Notes: generated from the sequence alone by a model not told the origin. Counted from the first letter of the stretch, positions 47,830 to 57,702 are shown. The stretch is 64,000 nt of DNA from Oegoconia quadripuncta (GCA_949316235.1 OX438747.1:8169918-8233917), one strand, 5' to 3'. Translations and numbers: made by a program.

Positions 47830-50070
47830 TAACTGGTGAGACAGGTCTATTATACGGTACGTTACGTATGAATTATGTATCAAAGGTGACAAAATGTGAC
47901 CGGCACATTACGGCATGATGTATCTTACTTTCTTACTGGTGTTAACTACGTACGTACTGGTCTATCAAAGGTAACGTAATGTAGCCGGCCCATTACGGCA
48001 TGATGTATCTTACTTTCTTACTGGTGCTAACTACGTATGTACTGGTCTATCAAAGGTAACGTAATGTAGCCGGCCCATTACGGCATGATGTATCTTACTT
48101 TCTTACTGGTGCTAACTACGTATGTACTGGTCTATCAAAGGTAACGTAATGTAGCCGGCCCATTACGGCATGATGTATCTTACTTTCTTACTGGTGCTAA
48201 CTACGTATGTACTGGTCTATCAAAGGTAACGTAATGTAGCCGGCCCATTATGGCATGATGTATCTTACTTTCTTACTGGTGCTAACTACGTATGTACTGG
48301 TCTATCAAAGGTAACGTAATGTAGCCGGCCCATTACGACATGATGTATCTTACTTTCTTACTGGTGTTAACTACGTATGTACTGGTCTATCAAAGGTAAC
48401 GTAATGTAGCCGGCCCATTACGGCATGATGTATCTTACTTTCTTACTGGTGCTAACTACGTATGTACTGCTCTATCAAAGGTAACGTAATGTAGCCGGCC
48501 CATTATGGCATGATGTATCTTACTTTCTTACTGGTGCTAACTACGTATGTACTGGTCTATCAAAGGTAACGTAATGTAGCCGGCCCATTACGGCATGATG
48601 TATCTTACTTTCTTACTGGTGCTAACTACGTATGTACTGGTCTATCAAAGGTAACGTAATGTAGCCGGCCCATTACGGCATGATGTATCTTACTTTCTTA
48701 CTGGTGCTAACTACGTATGTACTGCTCTATCAAAGGTAACGTAATGTAGCCGGCCCATTATGGCATGATGTATCTTACTTTCTTACTGGTGCTAACTACG
48801 TATGTACTGGACTATCAAAGGTAACGTAATGTAGCCGGCCCATTACGGCATGATGTATCTTACTTTCTTACTGGTGCTAACTACGTATGTACTGGTCTAT
48901 CAAAGGTAACGTAATGTAGCCGGCCCGTTACGGCATGATGTATCTTACTTTCTTACTGGTGCTAACTACGTATGTACTGCTCTATCAAAGGTAACGTAAT
49001 GTAGCCGGCCCATTATGGCATGATGTATCTTACTTTCTTGCTGGTGTTAACTACGTATGTACTGGTCTATCAAAGGTAACGTAATGTAGCCGGCCCATTA
49101 CGGCATGATGTATCTTACTTTCTTACTGGTGTTAACTACGTATGAACTGGTCTATCAAAGGTAACGTAATGTAGCCGGCCCATTATGGCATGATGTATCT
49201 TACTTTCTTACTGGTGCTAACTACGTATGTACTGGTCTATCAAAGGTAACGTAATGTAGCCGGCCCATTATGGCATGATGTATCTTACTTTCTTACTGGT
49301 GTTAACTACGTATGTACTGGTCTATCAAAGGTAACGTAATGTAGCCGGCCCATTATGGCATGATGTACCTTACTTTCTTACTGGTGCTAACTACGTATGT
49401 ACTGGTCTATCAAAGGTAACGTAATGTAGCCGGCCCATTATGGCATGATGTATCTTACTTTCTTACTGGTGTTAACTACGTATGAACTGGTCTATCAAAG
49501 GTAACGTAATGTAGCCGGCCCATTATGGCATGATGTATCTTACTTTCTTACTGGTGCTAACTACGTATGTACTGGTCTATCAAAGGTAACGTAATGTAGC
49601 CGGCCCATTATGGCATGATGTATCTTACTTTCTTACTGGTGTTAACTACGTATGTACTGGTCTATCAAAGGTAACGTAATGTAGCCGGCCCATTATGGCA
49701 TGATGTATCTTACTTTCTTACTGGTGCTAACTACGTATGTACTGGTCTATCAAAGGTAACGTAATGTAGCCGGCCCATTATGGCATGATGTATCTTACTT
49801 TCTTACTGGTGTTAACTACGTATGTACTGGTCTATCAAAGGTAACGTAATGTAGCCGGCCCATTACGGCATGATGTATCTTACTTTCTTACTGGTGTTAA
49901 CTACGTATGTACTGGTCTATCAAAAGTAACGTAATGTAGCGGGCACATTACGGCATGATGTGTCATACTTCTTTACTGGTGTTACATATATATGTATTGG
50001 AATTTTAAAAGTAACGTAATGTTTCTAGTACATTACTGCATAATGTACCATTCTTATCTTCTGGTCCTTT
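47830..50070 (+). repeat. 85-bp satellite array, direct arm (about 25 units)
   Basis: The unit starts at 'tctatcaaaggtaacgtaat' and recurs exactly every 85 bases: 47961, 48046, 48131, and so on to 49916. Each unit contains 'gtagccggcccattacggca', 'tgatgtatcttactttctta' and 'ctggtgctaactacgtatg'. The first unit (47876) and those after about 49916 are diverged. Core units differ by only a few diagnostic bases, which form higher-order patterns. No ORF is maintained. It is not CRISPR-like, because there are no unique spacers. Confidence 0.95.
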
Positions 50071-50215
50071 ATTCGACATAGCCTAAACGATATTTTAACC
50101 GATCGGTTTCTGTATATCGCTATGTTCTATTTTTAGTAATCTTTACAAGGAAGACAGGAAACACAGCTATACACAAACCGATTAGTTACAATATCGCTTA
50201 GTGTATGTCGAATTT
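50071..50215. repeat. Hairpin-forming centre of the satellite foldback
   Basis: 50072-50130 ('attcgacatagcctaaacga', 'accgatcggtttctgtata') pairs with the reverse complement of 50163-50215 ('attcgacatacactaagcga', 'taatcggtttgtgtatag' in reverse). An imperfect stem of about 55 bp surrounds a loop near 50145. Confidence 0.75.
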
Positions 50216-50715
50216 GGACCTACCAAAACATAAGTATGGCACATTATGCTATAAACTAGCAATATTACGTTACATTTGAAGTATCAGTATATACATATGT
50301 AACACCAGTAAGAATGTATGATATATCACGCCTTAAGGAGCTGAAACGTTACGTTACCTTTGAAAGACAAGAACATTCTTATGTAACACCAATGAGATTA
50401 TGATACACCATGCCGTAATAAGCCGGCAACGTTAAGTTACCTATGAAAGACCAGTAAATACGTTGGTAATATTAGTAAGGAAGAATGACGCAACATACCG
50501 TAATGAATGAGCTAGCAACATTACAGCTTTGAAACACCAGTACTTACGTTTGTTACACCATGCACCAGTAAGCGAGTATGACGCCATACCGTAACAAGTC
50601 AGCAACGTGACGTTACTTTCCAAATACCAGTATAAGACACCAACGCGTGAATGTGAATGACACATCACCCATATCAGCCAGCACTTATACGTTACCTGTA
50701 ACATTATACAGAATT
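50216..50715 (-). repeat. 85-bp satellite, inverted diverged arm (about 6 units)
   Basis: The same monomer in reverse orientation, strongly diverged: plus-strand 'taacaccagtaagaatgtat', 'cacgccttaaggagctg', 'acgttacgttacctttgaaa' and similar, recurring every 80-90 bases. Together with the direct arm and the central hairpin it makes one large foldback. Confidence 0.8.
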
Positions 50716-51057
50716 AAATAGGATGGGATTTACGACAGTAGAAGTAATTAATACGTAGTTGTTTCTTGAATAAATTTATTTATTAAAAATACAAGAAACT
50801 GTAGCTTGCAGTAACATAAATGTACATAGGGGTCTATCGGATAGCCCACAGGTTCCTTTATATATAATTTTTGTCTTATTCACTTGAAATGTGACACCCT
50901 GTAGTTTTAGTAAAATTAATTCCACTAATAACAATAATATCGTACTTTTTTCAGTCAAGGTTTAATGAAAATCTTACAGCATTTTGTAAAAAGAAATGAA
51001 GCAAAAATATTAGTGCAATTAATTACTTACAAAATTGTTAAACCAGTGCATCTACCA
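50716..51057. other. Non-coding stretch, nothing recognised
   Basis: No gene or repeat recognised. Confidence 0.3.
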
Positions 51058-51178
51058 TGAGTTCGCGCAAGCTATTCTCGTTATAGTAAACTATCGGTAG
51101 CGCTGTTCGATCGCCGATAACGAGTGACAGGGATAGAGCTATAGTTTACTATGACCAGTCGTTCGTGTGAACTAATGT
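51058..51178. mobile_element. Short MITE-like inverted repeat
   Basis: The left end 'atgagttcgcgcaagc' to 'atagtaaactat' pairs with the reverse of the right end ('attagttcacacgaacg' to 'atagtaaactat'). It is about 120 bp with no ORF. The target duplication is unclear. Confidence 0.5.
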
Positions 51179-51469
51179 TAGATGGACTGGTCCCTCAATC
51201 CACACGTCTACTTGACATGTTCCAGTAAAAAATTTCTACTAAATAATCGAAAACAAAAAATGCGCATAGGTAATCAACCTAGCGGAGATAATCATTTTAT
51301 ACAGGCTGTTACAAAATTCTCTAATAATAATGTAGGCCGTCATTGTGCCCATACAATTGAACAAGTTTTCCCAAGAAACAGATTTTCATACTCGTACAAA
51401 CAATACTCCCGTGGGAGTCAATAAATCCTCGATTTTCTTTGAGATTTCGATTTATATTCTTTGGGGTAA

Positions 51470-51659
51470 GGACTCATACACATAAACGGCACTTTTCCCA
51501 TTGCAGCCGGCGTCGCCACTAGTAGACTGTAGCCGTCGCCACACGACGGCGGCAGTCGTCAACGCGTCGACGACTGCCGCCGTCGTGTGGCAAGGTAACG
51601 TAGCGAGGACGTATAGCAACGGCTGCAGTTGACAACGTGCTGTTTGTGTGTATGAGCCC
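51470..51659. mobile_element. Harbinger-type MITE (TAA duplication), copy in A
   Basis: TIRs are GGACTCATACACA...AAAC and, in reverse, GGGCTCATACACACAAAC. TAA flanks both sides (51467-51469, 51660-51662). A 3-bp TAA/TTA duplication is typical of PIF/Harbinger elements. Inside is a perfect GC-rich hairpin: 23-bp arms at 51538-51560 and 51569-51591 with an 8-base loop. Confidence 0.75.
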
Positions 51660-51744
51660 TAAGTTGCTCCGTTCTATGAGTACATATAAAAATAAATCAA
51701 GTAGTGACTACCTGACTACACAACGAAAAATAATGTAAACAATA

Positions 51745-52180
51745 CAGGGTGTAAAGAAAAGCACGAATGAAATTTTGGCAAATGACTGTGTATCGATCAT
51801 AGATTACAGGAAAATATAAAAATTTTTTTTTTGGAATTTTACTATTATTTAAAAAAATATTAAATTAGTAAATGCAAAGTGGAACACGTGTTAGATACTT
51901 TTTGAATATGAAAGTAAATAGAGAAATTAAATAAAATAATATTTATTTATGTTATTATTGTCGTTTAGGACCATTAGCTATTTTTTTCTCTAGAGAAACA
52001 TAATAAAAACAGTCTAATTATTTTTATATTTTATTTCTCTATTTACTTTCATAATAAAATTTAATATTTCTTTAAATAATAGTAAAATTTCCAAAATATT
52101 TATTTTTACATTTTTCCTGTCATCTATGATCGATACTTAATCATTTCCCAAAATCTCATTCGTGCTTTTTTTACACCCTG
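51745..52180. mobile_element. Tc1/mariner-type MITE with TA duplication
   Basis: 436 bp. The ends are CAGGGTGTAAAGAAAAGCAC and, in reverse, CAGGGTGTAAAAAAAGCACG. TA lies on both sides. The duplicate locus B shows the empty site (gtaaacaaTATAcaacg near 53157-53170), so the insertion postdates the A/B duplication. The inner parts also pair ('gaaagtaaatagagaaat'). A second, left-truncated copy ends at 59867. Confidence 0.9.
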
Positions 52181-52835
52181 TATACAATGTTTTTCATTAT
52201 ACCTAAGATTGAAAAGGTAGATAACAAAATCAATACGCTCGAGATAAATTGACATACAATATAATTGCAATTGTCTGTATGTCAATGCTTTAAATTCAAG
52301 CTTGGCAACACTGTTATTGTACAAGGTACAGGTGACATAAGAGTGTCATAGCAACATAAAAAGTAATTATTCGTTTTTTTCACTTCGTATGCATAGTAAT
52401 GCTGGTTAAAGAGTTAGAAGGTTTTGAAGTTGAATTTGGTTACGGAACCCTTAAAAAAGAAATCTTATTCCTCATCGGTTGCAAAAAAAATCAATCTGGG
52501 GAAAATCAAAAAATCACATCGGGCATCCTTTTACGTGGAGTGAATTTTGTAGTGAGCGGTTATTGCGCAATGCGTTTAGTAATAAAAATAATACAATACC
52601 GCACCCAATGCTGCATAAGCTAACTTTGATTGTTTCGTTTCACTGTATTTGTTTTCAAAGGTGCTTGTGCTGTCCCTGTGCGCTAGAGATCTTTTTTTCT
52701 TGAATGGTAAGTACTTATGTGAATTTTTTACGCCCCCTTATCGACACTCTGACCATACCGAACGGGTTACCCTTTAGATAATCCAAATAATCAAAGGTGT
52801 CCTGTCCTTTAAAACATTTTTTGCAGAAAAAAAAT

Positions 52836-53672
52836 TATTCTTTGGGGTAAGGACTCATACACACAAACGCCACTTTTCCCATTGCAGCCGGGGCGTCGCC
52901 ACTCGTAGACTGTAGCCGTCGCCACACGACGGCGGCAGTCGTCGACGCGTTGACGGCTGCCGCTTATGCGTCGACGGCCGCTGATGTGTCGACGGCTGCC
53001 GCCGACGTGTGGCAAGGTAACGTAGCGAGGACGTATAGCAACGGCTGCAGTTGACAACGTGCTGTTTGTGTGTATGAGCCCTAAGTTGCTCCGTTCTATG
53101 AGTACATATAAAAATAAACCAAGTAGTGACTACCTGACTACACAACGAAAAATAATGTAAACAATATACAACGTCTTTCATTATACCTAAGATTGAAAAG
53201 GTAGAAAACAAAAACAATACGCTCGAGATAAATTTGGAATTGGCATACAATATAATGGAAATTGTGTGTATGTCAATGCGTTAAATTAGTCTAATGTCCA
53301 TCTGATGGTCACATAATATTTCAAGCTTGGCAACACTGTCATTGTACAAGGTACAGGTGACACAAGAGTGTCATAGCAACATAACAATTATTCGTTTTTT
53401 TCACTTCGTATGCATAGTAATGCTGGTTAAAGAGTTAGAAGGTTTTGAAGTTGAATTTGGCTACGGAACCCTTAAAAAAGAAATCTTATTCCTCATCGGT
53501 TGCAAAAAAAATCAATCTGGGGAAAATCAAAAAATCACATCGGGCATCCTTTTACGTGGAGTGAATTTTGTAGTGAGCGGTTATTGCGCAATGCGTTTAG
53601 TAATAAAAATAATACAATACCGCACCCAATGCTGCATATGCTAACTTTGATTGTTTCGTTTCACTGTATTTC
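52836..53672 (+). repeat. Duplicate B of the promoter segment
   Basis: Tandem partner of A. It lacks the TA-flanked MITE and stops before the exon-1 donor, abutting the 3' end of the SAMD3-like gene 42 bases past its stop codon. It shares 'ttggcaacactgt', the conserved short frame (53420-53644) and the embedded Harbinger-type MITE. Confidence 0.8.
52851..53081. mobile_element. Harbinger-type MITE, copy in B with expanded core
   Basis: Same ends and TAA flanks (52848-52850, 53082-53084) as 51470-51659. The central palindrome is expanded by three imperfect 'gcgtcgacggctgccgc'-like units. Confidence 0.75.
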
Positions 53673-53713
53673 AATTCGTTTGCAATTTCTTACAAAAGTG
53701 GCAAGTAAACATT

Positions 53714-54196
53714 TTAGATTAGTTCTAAATCAGTTAATAAGGTATTATTAACAGCTTGCGTGCGTCTATCAAATTTAGTTTTGATTTCATAAAAGCCTAT
53801 TTGAATCACTGTCCATATATCTTCTGATGCACCTGGATAGTGAGCACCTAAAGCTTGATATATTTTGAAGACACAATCGATGGCAGTAATCAGTTTTTGG
53901 AAAACATAGAGTGTCATTGATAACGACATATACCTTATTAGTTTCTACAACTGAATTACCAACAAATATTACATAAGGTTGTAAAGTTTGTCCTAATTTC
54001 AAGAGATTTTCTCTCTTTAAAATCATATGATTTGTCACTTCGCCTTCATTTACAGCTTGTGCGATATAACTGTCGCAAACTTCTGCCCGAGATGGTTTCC
54101 ACAATGGCTTGTTCTTCTTTTTACGGGCTGGGGAAAGATTTATCACGTAAGCCAGAAGCATCAATGCGACATTAGTAGAGGTCTCGGGGTCAGCGT
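53714..54196 (-). CDS. SAMD3-like exon 8 (C-terminal domain, stop)
   Basis: Acceptor TTTACAG at 54197-54203; the stop codon is 53716-53714. It encodes DADPETSTNVALMLLAYVIN, then KPLWKPSRAEVCDSYI, LQPYVIFVGNS and KVYVVINDTL in one frame. Near 53906 the frame changes to continue YVFQKLITAIDCVFKIYQAL, HYPGASEDIW and LLTDLELI. A two-base deletion in an AC repeat (or a one-base gain) would explain it. The family's LQPYII-VG / VYVVINxTLY / AID-CFK pattern runs across both frames. Confidence 0.7.
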
Positions 54197-54276
54197 CTGT
54201 AAATTAAAAAGTAATAAATAATATATCTTGGAACCTAGTTCCTTACTAGCTTACTAGCTCTTGACTATCTACATAC

Positions 54277-54442
54277 CATTTATTAGTCCAATTAAATCAG
54301 CAATCGCATTTTTTACAAGATTGTCTCTAGAATTGCTCAGTTTTTTGTGGGCGTATTTTATTATAATTTCTTTTTTAAGAGTTATATTCGAGAACAAGCC
54401 ATTGTCTTTCCCCGGATAGAAATAGCGATAATCTTCCAGTAG
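54277..54442 (-). CDS. SAMD3-like exon 7
   Basis: Acceptor CTTTACAG, donor AATG|GTATGT; 166 bp, phase 0 in and phase 1 out. It encodes LLEDYRYFYPGKDNGLFSNI then TLKKEIIIKYAHKKL and NAIADLIGLING. The 80-base intron 7 joins it to exon 8 in frame. Confidence 0.7.
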
Positions 54443-54774
54443 CTGTAAAGACGGAATATAATTAGTAAATTCTTATCCTTAAACAATAACAATTCCTACA
54501 TAGGTTCGCATTCTTAATGTGTATAATTTTTAACTCATTCAAGCCCCAACCTCCGACATGTATTGTAAGTTATTTTCGACAATCAGCTAGGATAAATAAA
54601 ATGCCAATCTACGATATCTTTGCACTACAATCGTCTGCACCTACCACATAACATTGCACACTGTTTAAAAAGTATTATTGCAATAATACTTTTTGCAATG
54701 TATTGCAATAATACTTTTTACATTGTTATCTCATCCAAATGACATGGCCGAAAATTATATAGGGTACGGTTCAA

Positions 54775-54935
54775 ACAATTCAAATATTTCCGAAACCATA
54801 CGCGGTACGGGGAGGGGTCCAAGGGGAGGGGCACGCGGGTTGCGGGTCCCGACATGATTCCCCGTGTTGCGTTGCACTCCGCGCGCGAAATACGCTAACA
54901 GAGGGACCTCTTGTTTTTAGACCACCAAAAGTAAG
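54775..54935 (+). promoter_or_regulatory. GC-rich island inside the gene, possible plus-strand promoter
   Basis: A strong local GC rise ('gtacggggaggggtccaagg', 'gcactccgcgcgcgaaata') in otherwise AT-rich intron DNA. A donor-like AAA|GTAAGTA follows at about 54930, 240 bases before a possible start exon on the same strand. Function is inferred only. Confidence 0.3.
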
Positions 54936-55104
54936 TATTTTTGATCGATTTTATCACAATATAAATCTATTATTAATTTACATATCGTATTGAGTGTTTG
55001 CATACGTAATTGTTGTACTTTGGAGATTATAATAAGCTGATTGATTTTTGTTTAGGTTATTTTGTTTTGTGTCTGTAAATGTTTGATTGTCAAAATAGGG
55101 GGGT

Positions 55105-55597
55105 GGGTACAGTTGTAACAATTTCTGTGGGGACGGTTGTAACATCCATTTTATAGTATTTTTTAATTGCAGATGCCCAGACAACGCATACGAAAGACTT
55201 CGAGAGGTAATAGCGACATGCTAACATTTTGTTAATTAGTTTCTTATACAAAAAGAAGAAATATCTTTAAAATAATTTAAGTTTAACGTGGTTTAACCAA
55301 AAATATTGTTGGTAATTTTTTCTTTAATATATTAATAAGAGATTATTTTTGTTAAGGTAGTCTGGTCAAGAATAGGAGAAAGATTAATTTTGTTGATTTG
55401 TTTTAGGTTTGCTCTAAAAAATACCTCCAAAGACTGTTTTAAATGTGACTTAAAGGTTGTGACATTAGTTAAAAACACATTATGGTATTTTTAAGTAATA
55501 TTGATTTCTTTGCTAAAGCTGTGTATTATTTCTTAGTGTTACAACTGTCCCACATAACTGTTACAACCGCCCCTAGTATGGGGACGATTGTAACAAC
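55105..55597. repeat. Cluster of GGGACNGTTGTAACA motifs
   Basis: Five copies of GGG(G)(A/C/T)NNRTTGTAACA occur in under 500 bases: plus at 55106-55120, 55129-55144 and 55580-55595; minus at 55538-55552 and 55559-55573. Outside them the sequence is AT-rich. They may be transposase or transcription-factor sites. Confidence 0.6.
55173..55206 (+). CDS. Possible first coding exon of a pogo/psq-like gene
   Basis: An acceptor (TTTTAATTGCAG) is followed directly by ATG and MPRQRIRKTSRG, then a donor-like GAG|GTAATAG. MPR-x-RKT-x-RG is a common N-terminus of insect transposon-derived proteins with a Pipsqueak/CENP-B-type helix-turn-helix, where the first coding exon is often this short. No following exon was found, so it would be an isolated remnant nested antisense in the SAMD3-like gene. 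A chance match is quite possible. Confidence 0.3.
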
Positions 55598-55984
55598 AGC
55601 ATGCTGTCGTTAAAACAATTAATCACTGCCAAACTGTTTTACTTGGCCAACTTGTTTTGATATTAGTTTACGACCAAATGTCTAAGCTTTCATAACAAAC
55701 ACTTTAACTTTTTCTGTTTCTATGGAAAACTAAAAATCGCTCTAATTTAGTTTAAAAGCGGTTTTCCGAAAATGTCCTCAACTAACTTTTTAGACCTATT
55801 TATTCTACATATAAGCCGTAGGGTATAAACGCTCTTAATAAAAATAACTATCAATTTCAAGGAACTTCAAGGGTCTCTAGTAACTACTGACGAAAGTGTA
55901 AAACTGGCCATGTCCTTTGTATTTTAGATATAGATTCCAAAGTATTATTGGGGTATTCTGCGGATGCAGGCCGTTTTCGACCGG

Positions 55985-56060
55985 TCGTTATGGAAGACAA
56001 TGGGGGAGGCCTATGTTCAGCAGTGGACGTCCTATGGCTGATATGAGGACGATGATGATT
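55985..56060 (+). mobile_element. LINE/SINE tail fragment
   Basis: 'ggggaggcctatgttcagca' and 'gtggacgtcctatggctgat', ending in GATGATGATT. It is a short piece of a common lepidopteran tail, also seen near 23880. Confidence 0.5.
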
Positions 56061-56134
56061 CTGCAACACCCTGTATAATGTGAAGCTGAGCTTTATTGTC
56101 ACCCTGAATAAATAATTCCAACACAAATGCTTAC

Positions 56135-56322
56135 GAGGTTATATCCTTGTGGCTGCTTTAAAGCAGGATAATCCTTAAAATAATCTTCTATTAGGCCTTC
56201 GCCCTTAGAAATATTTTTCAATCTTGTATGTGTAGTATTTCTCCACTTTTCTTCAACGGTTTGCCATGGGTCAACGTTGTTACGTAACCACAACAAACTC
56301 TCTTCTTGTAAATCTTCGTTAA
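56135..56322 (-). CDS. SAMD3-like exon 6
   Basis: Acceptor CCAATTAG, donor CTC|GTAAGC; 188 bp, phase 1 in and phase 0 out. It encodes VNEDLQEESLLWLRNNVDPW, then EEKWRNTTHTRLKN and DYFKDYPALKQPQGYNL. This is the W-L-x-N...PW...W block followed by Y-x-P-L/A-L-K-x-P-x-G-Y, which I associate with this family. No lesion. Confidence 0.72.
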
Positions 56323-56542
56323 CTAATTGGAAAAAAATACATTCACTATAATATAGTCACTTAATAAATTAATGAAATAATATTTATTTCAATGATCCAG
56401 CTTATTACTTATATACTAGAGTTTGTGTTCTCCAGTTGCCTGTGCTAGAATTAGAAGGGCCCACTATACATTATAATGTGACGAAATTACTTAGTACCTT
56501 TGTATAATAAAGAAAAATGAATAAGTTTGTGCGTGCGTCCGT

Positions 56543-56544
56543 GA

Positions 56545-56604
<60 letters not shown>

Positions 56605-56747
56605 GTGTGTGCGTGTGTGTGTGCGTGTGTGTGTGCGTGTGTGCGTGCGTGTGTGTGTGCGCGTGTGTGTGCGCGTGTGTGTGTGTGCGTGTGTGTGTGC
56701 GCGTGTGCGTGTGCGTGTGCGTGTGCGTGTGCGTGTGTGTGTGTGAG
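56543..56747. repeat. (TG)n / (GTGTGTGTGC)n microsatellite
   Basis: About 200 bases of alternating TG with regularly spaced GC interruptions, lying in intron 5 of the SAMD3-like gene. Cys/Val and His/Thr frames across it are artefacts. Confidence 0.95.
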
Positions 56748-56846
56748 TTACGTGTGTATGACACACAGCTGGTTAAACCCAGGTGTATCCTACTTGCCTT
56801 CAGTTAGAACTAGGTGTAGCCGCTCACCGGTGGTTCAAATTAGATG

Positions 56847-56957
56847 TCATCATCATCATCAGTCCATAAATATCCCACTGCAAGGATATAAATCTTCCCT
56901 CATACATAATAAGGGAGTATGGGCCATAGTCCGCCACGCTGGCCCAGTGCGAGTACC
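56847..56957 (-). mobile_element. SINE family 3 fragment
   Basis: 'catcatcatcatcagtccat', 'aaggatataaatcttccctc', 'tccgccacgctggcccagtg'. This is the body end of the 8853-9170 family; the tRNA head is missing. Confidence 0.6.
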
Positions 56958-56959
56958 TA

Positions 56960-57085
56960 TTAGGATAGTATAGCATAGTACAGTATAGTATAGTGTAGTA
57001 TGTAAAGTATAGTATAATATAGTATAGTGTAGTGTGGTGTGGTGTAGTGTAGTGCAGTGTGGTGTGGTGTGGTGTGGTGTGGTAG
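56960..57085. repeat. Degenerate pentanucleotide repeat (TAGTR / TGGTG)
   Basis: Period-5 array drifting from TAGTA-like to TGGTG-like units, beside the SINE fragment. Confidence 0.8.
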
Positions 57086-57282
57086 TTCTAGCCGGTGTGA
57101 CGAAGGCTAAGCCTAGTTCTAACCGAAGGTAAGTAGGATACATCTAGGTCTAGCTTAGCCGAAACATATACATTAGAAAAATATAATGTTATGTAATTGT
57201 AGAAAATAGGAAATAACGACTTAAGTATAGCAATACTAATTATTATTTCCTATCTTCTAAGAAGGATAAAAAGAACATCTAC

Positions 57283-57702
57283 CTTCGTTTTGAGCAACGT
57301 CTTCCGCAGCGTCTTCCGACACCAAAGAAGACAAAGTTGCAGTTGAAGAAACTGTCGAAATTGATGAGGAGCGGCTTCGTCTCGGTAAACAACCGCTTTC
57401 TCGCAGCTTTCTACGTCTGTTAATATACGATTCATACAGTTTCCCACTCGCGTTTTTTTAGCGGTACCCGCTGATGTAGCGGCTACGTATGCCGAGAAGT
57501 AAACTAATACATTTTCTTTTGTAAACACCTCGCATACATCTGTAGCCAAGCGGTAGAATTCTTGAGTACTTATGCTTTTAGCAGGATCTTGTTCAAGTTC
57601 GTTATGTATTATTAACTGACTTAATTTCCTCCTTGAGCCCTCTTTTAATAAACCTCCACCGATTCGACCTTCACGCAAAATAGCGCGTCCATCTAAACTT
57701 GC
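57283..57702 (-). CDS. SAMD3-like exon 5 with a one-base gap
   Basis: Acceptor TTATTTTTAG, donor GAAG|GTAGAT; 420 bp. It encodes GRIGGGLLKEGSRRKLSQLI, then IHNELEQDP, FYRLATDVCEVFTKENVLVY and TSAGTAKK. At an A run (plus-strand T7, about 57453-57459) the family motif continues one frame over: ASGKLYESYINRRRKLRESG, then a Ser/Thr-rich tail (SSSISTVSSTATLSSLVSED). With eight As the exon would be 421 bp, read through, and end in the phase required by exon 6. So exactly one base is missing, as a mutation or a homopolymer error. Confidence 0.72.

Larger units (their letters stand above)
51455..52800 (+). repeat. Duplicate A of the SAMD3-like promoter/exon-1 segment
   Basis: 51455-52655, without the MITE at 51745-52180, is about 95-98% identical to 52836-53672. 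Its 3' part (about 52515-52770) matches the reverse complement of 61965-62235, the start region of the SAMD3-like gene. The match includes the exon-1 donor TTGAATG|GTAAGTAC at 52706/52707 and 'cgcccccttatcgacactct'. A 74-codon frame starting at 52399 is conserved between A and B but resembles nothing I know. Confidence 0.75.

Noticed and set aside
47830..50070. Regular repeats that could suggest a CRISPR array
   Set aside because: Units are contiguous 85-bp monomers without unique spacers, in a eukaryotic setting. It is satellite DNA.
53787..54164. The 125-codon frame as a complete small gene starting at MMLLAYVIN
   Set aside because: A good acceptor at 54197 and in-phase upstream exons show it is the last exon of a longer gene, and the frame breaks near 53906.
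56471..56973. Long Cys-Val, Arg-Val and His-Thr reading frames on both strands
   Set aside because: They are direct translations of the (TG)n microsatellite in all frames; low complexity, no gene.
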